Origin: Spirochaetales bacterium
GTDB taxonomy: Bacteria; Spirochaetota; Spirochaetia; Sphaerochaetales; Sphaerochaetaceae
Direction of reading: 5' to 3'
Assembly (NCBI GenBank): GCA_017632495.1
Contig: JAGBRG010000160.1
Coordinates: 1-5,836 of the forward strand
Length of the DNA stretch: 5,836 nucleotides
A program made the translations under genes and the position numbers. Shown here in pieces: positions 5,152 through 5,836 of the stretch. The notes beneath the pieces were generated by a model. It saw only the letters and a list, made by a program, of their open reading frames with translations. It did not search any database and was not told the DNA's origin. Position 1 is the stretch's first letter; each line of letters opens with the position of its first letter.

Positions 5152-5836
5152 ATGTTGAAACTTAGAGAAAACAGCAAGTACGATCTTGTGTGTCCGACCA
5201 GCATGGGTGTGAGAATCACCCCGGCCAACAGACTTCCTGTTCACACAAGCCATCTTTTTGAACTTCAGGCAACCAGTGCAGAAAGTAACGTTCTCAACGT
5301 TTCTGCCTCCCTTGGTCTTAAGACCATGGTTCTGACATCATTTGTCAAGGAGAGCCCGATTGCTTCATTCATCAAGGCCGAACTCAGATTCAGAAACATC
5401 GAGTACACCGGACCTGAAGTAGAGCAGGGAGGAGCTTGGGGTTACAGACACCAGTTCAATATTGCTGACAGCGGTTTCGGAAGCCGCGGACCCAGAGTCT
5501 GGAACGACAGATCAGGTGAGGTCGGAAGAACACTCAAGGCTTCTGACTTTGATCTGAAGAAGATCTTCAAAGAGGACGGAGTCAAGATTCTGCACCTTTC
5601 AGGCCTTATTGCAGCTCTGAGCCATGAGACAACACAGTTCTGTCTTGATGTGGCAAGAGAGGCCAAGAAGAACGGAACCCTCATTGCCTTTGACCTTAAC
5701 TACAGAGCAAGTTTCTGGAAGGGCAGAGAAAAAGAGCTTAGTGCTGCATTCAGCGAGATTGCATCTGTTGCTGACATCCTTGTCGGAAACGAAGAGGACT
5801 TCCAGCTCTGTCTCGGAATGAAGGGTCCTGAGGCAG
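5152..5836 (+). CDS. PfkB-family carbohydrate kinase, probable 2-keto-3-deoxygluconate kinase (3' end outside window)
   Basis: The frame is open from ATG 5152 to the window edge, giving 228 residues of a protein expected to be well over 300 long. AGAGGAG (5138-5144) lies seven bases upstream. The ribokinase/PfkB fold is visible: AESNVLNVSASLGLKTMVLTSF (43-64) matches the substrate-binding, 'ANVA..LG'-type segment; HLSGLIAALS (148-157) is the mid-domain strand; FDLNYRASFW (180-189) is the PfkB 'D.N.R..LW' motif; and ILVGNEEDF (209-217) is the NE..E-type motif. The C-terminal GAGD catalytic motif lies beyond the edge. The segment 92-127 is unusual: aromatic and arginine-rich (WGYRHQFN, GFGSRGPRVWNDR), and it could form the substrate lid contacting an acidic sugar. 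Its place after UxaE- and UxuB-like genes suggests ATP-dependent phosphorylation of 2-keto-3-deoxygluconate, but the substrate is inferred from context. Confidence 0.85.
   Translation, partial: MLKLRENSKYDLVCPTSMGVRITPANRLPVHTSHLFELQATSAESNVLNVSASLGLKTMVLTSFVKESPIASFIKAELRFRNIEYTGPEVEQGGAWGYRHQFNIADSGFGSRGPRVWNDRSGEVGRTLKASDFDLKKIFKEDGVKILHLSGLIAALSHETTQFCLDVAREAKKNGTLIAFDLNYRASFWKGREKELSAAFSEIASVADILVGNEEDFQLCLGMKGPEA

Noticed and set aside
5044..5821. Short open frames overlapping the kinase gene on both strands (5044-5253, 5442-5684 on -, 5624-5821 on +)
   Set aside because: They are shadows of the PfkB kinase frame, which continues off the right edge with good family motifs.

Overview
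The window holds the 3' part of one gene, four complete genes and the 5' part of a sixth. It reads as two functional blocks separated by a convergent terminator. The organism is a bacterium of moderate GC whose intergenic DNA is clearly more AT-rich than its genes. Strong AGGAGG-type ribosome sites, the sensor-type SpoIIE phosphatase beside a STAS protein, and a hexuronate operon of this make-up suggest an anaerobic, possibly gut or sediment, fermenter. A spirochaete (Treponema or Sphaerochaeta-like) or a clostridium would fit. This is inference from gene content only; the window has no rRNA or other marker gene.

Block 1 (1-1260, + strand) is a partner-switching signalling pair. A PP2C/SpoIIE-type serine phosphatase runs in from the left edge with its catalytic domain intact. 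It is followed by a small STAS anti-sigma-factor antagonist that has its own -10 element and a strong ribosome site. The expected logic is that the phosphatase dephosphorylates the STAS protein so that it can bind its kinase or anti-sigma partner. No such kinase is in the window. A long hairpin with T-tracts on both sides ends this block and also faces the convergent gntR gene.

Block 2 (1307-5836) is a sugar-acid catabolic locus. A FadR-type GntR repressor (- strand) is divergent from three tightly spaced + strand genes: a tagaturonate epimerase (UxaE family), a mannitol dehydrogenase/fructuronate reductase family oxidoreductase (UxuB-like), and a PfkB-family kinase that is probably a 2-keto-3-deoxygluconate kinase and is cut by the right edge. 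Together they suggest the route D-tagaturonate -> D-fructuronate -> D-mannonate -> (2-keto-3-deoxygluconate, by a dehydratase outside the window) -> 2-keto-3-deoxy-6-phosphogluconate. In this route galacturonate carbon enters the glucuronate branch by epimerisation, without the UxaB/UxaA altronate branch.

The 132 bases between the gntR ATG and uxaE are the densest regulatory DNA here. They carry two back-to-back promoters, each with 17-base spacing. A 6-8-6 inverted repeat has one arm in each -35 element. Two further palindromes lie in the uxaE leader, one abutting the Shine-Dalgarno sequence. The gntR promoter would start transcription at or very near the gntR ATG, so that mRNA may be leaderless. 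I saw no mobile element, CRISPR array, tRNA or rRNA.
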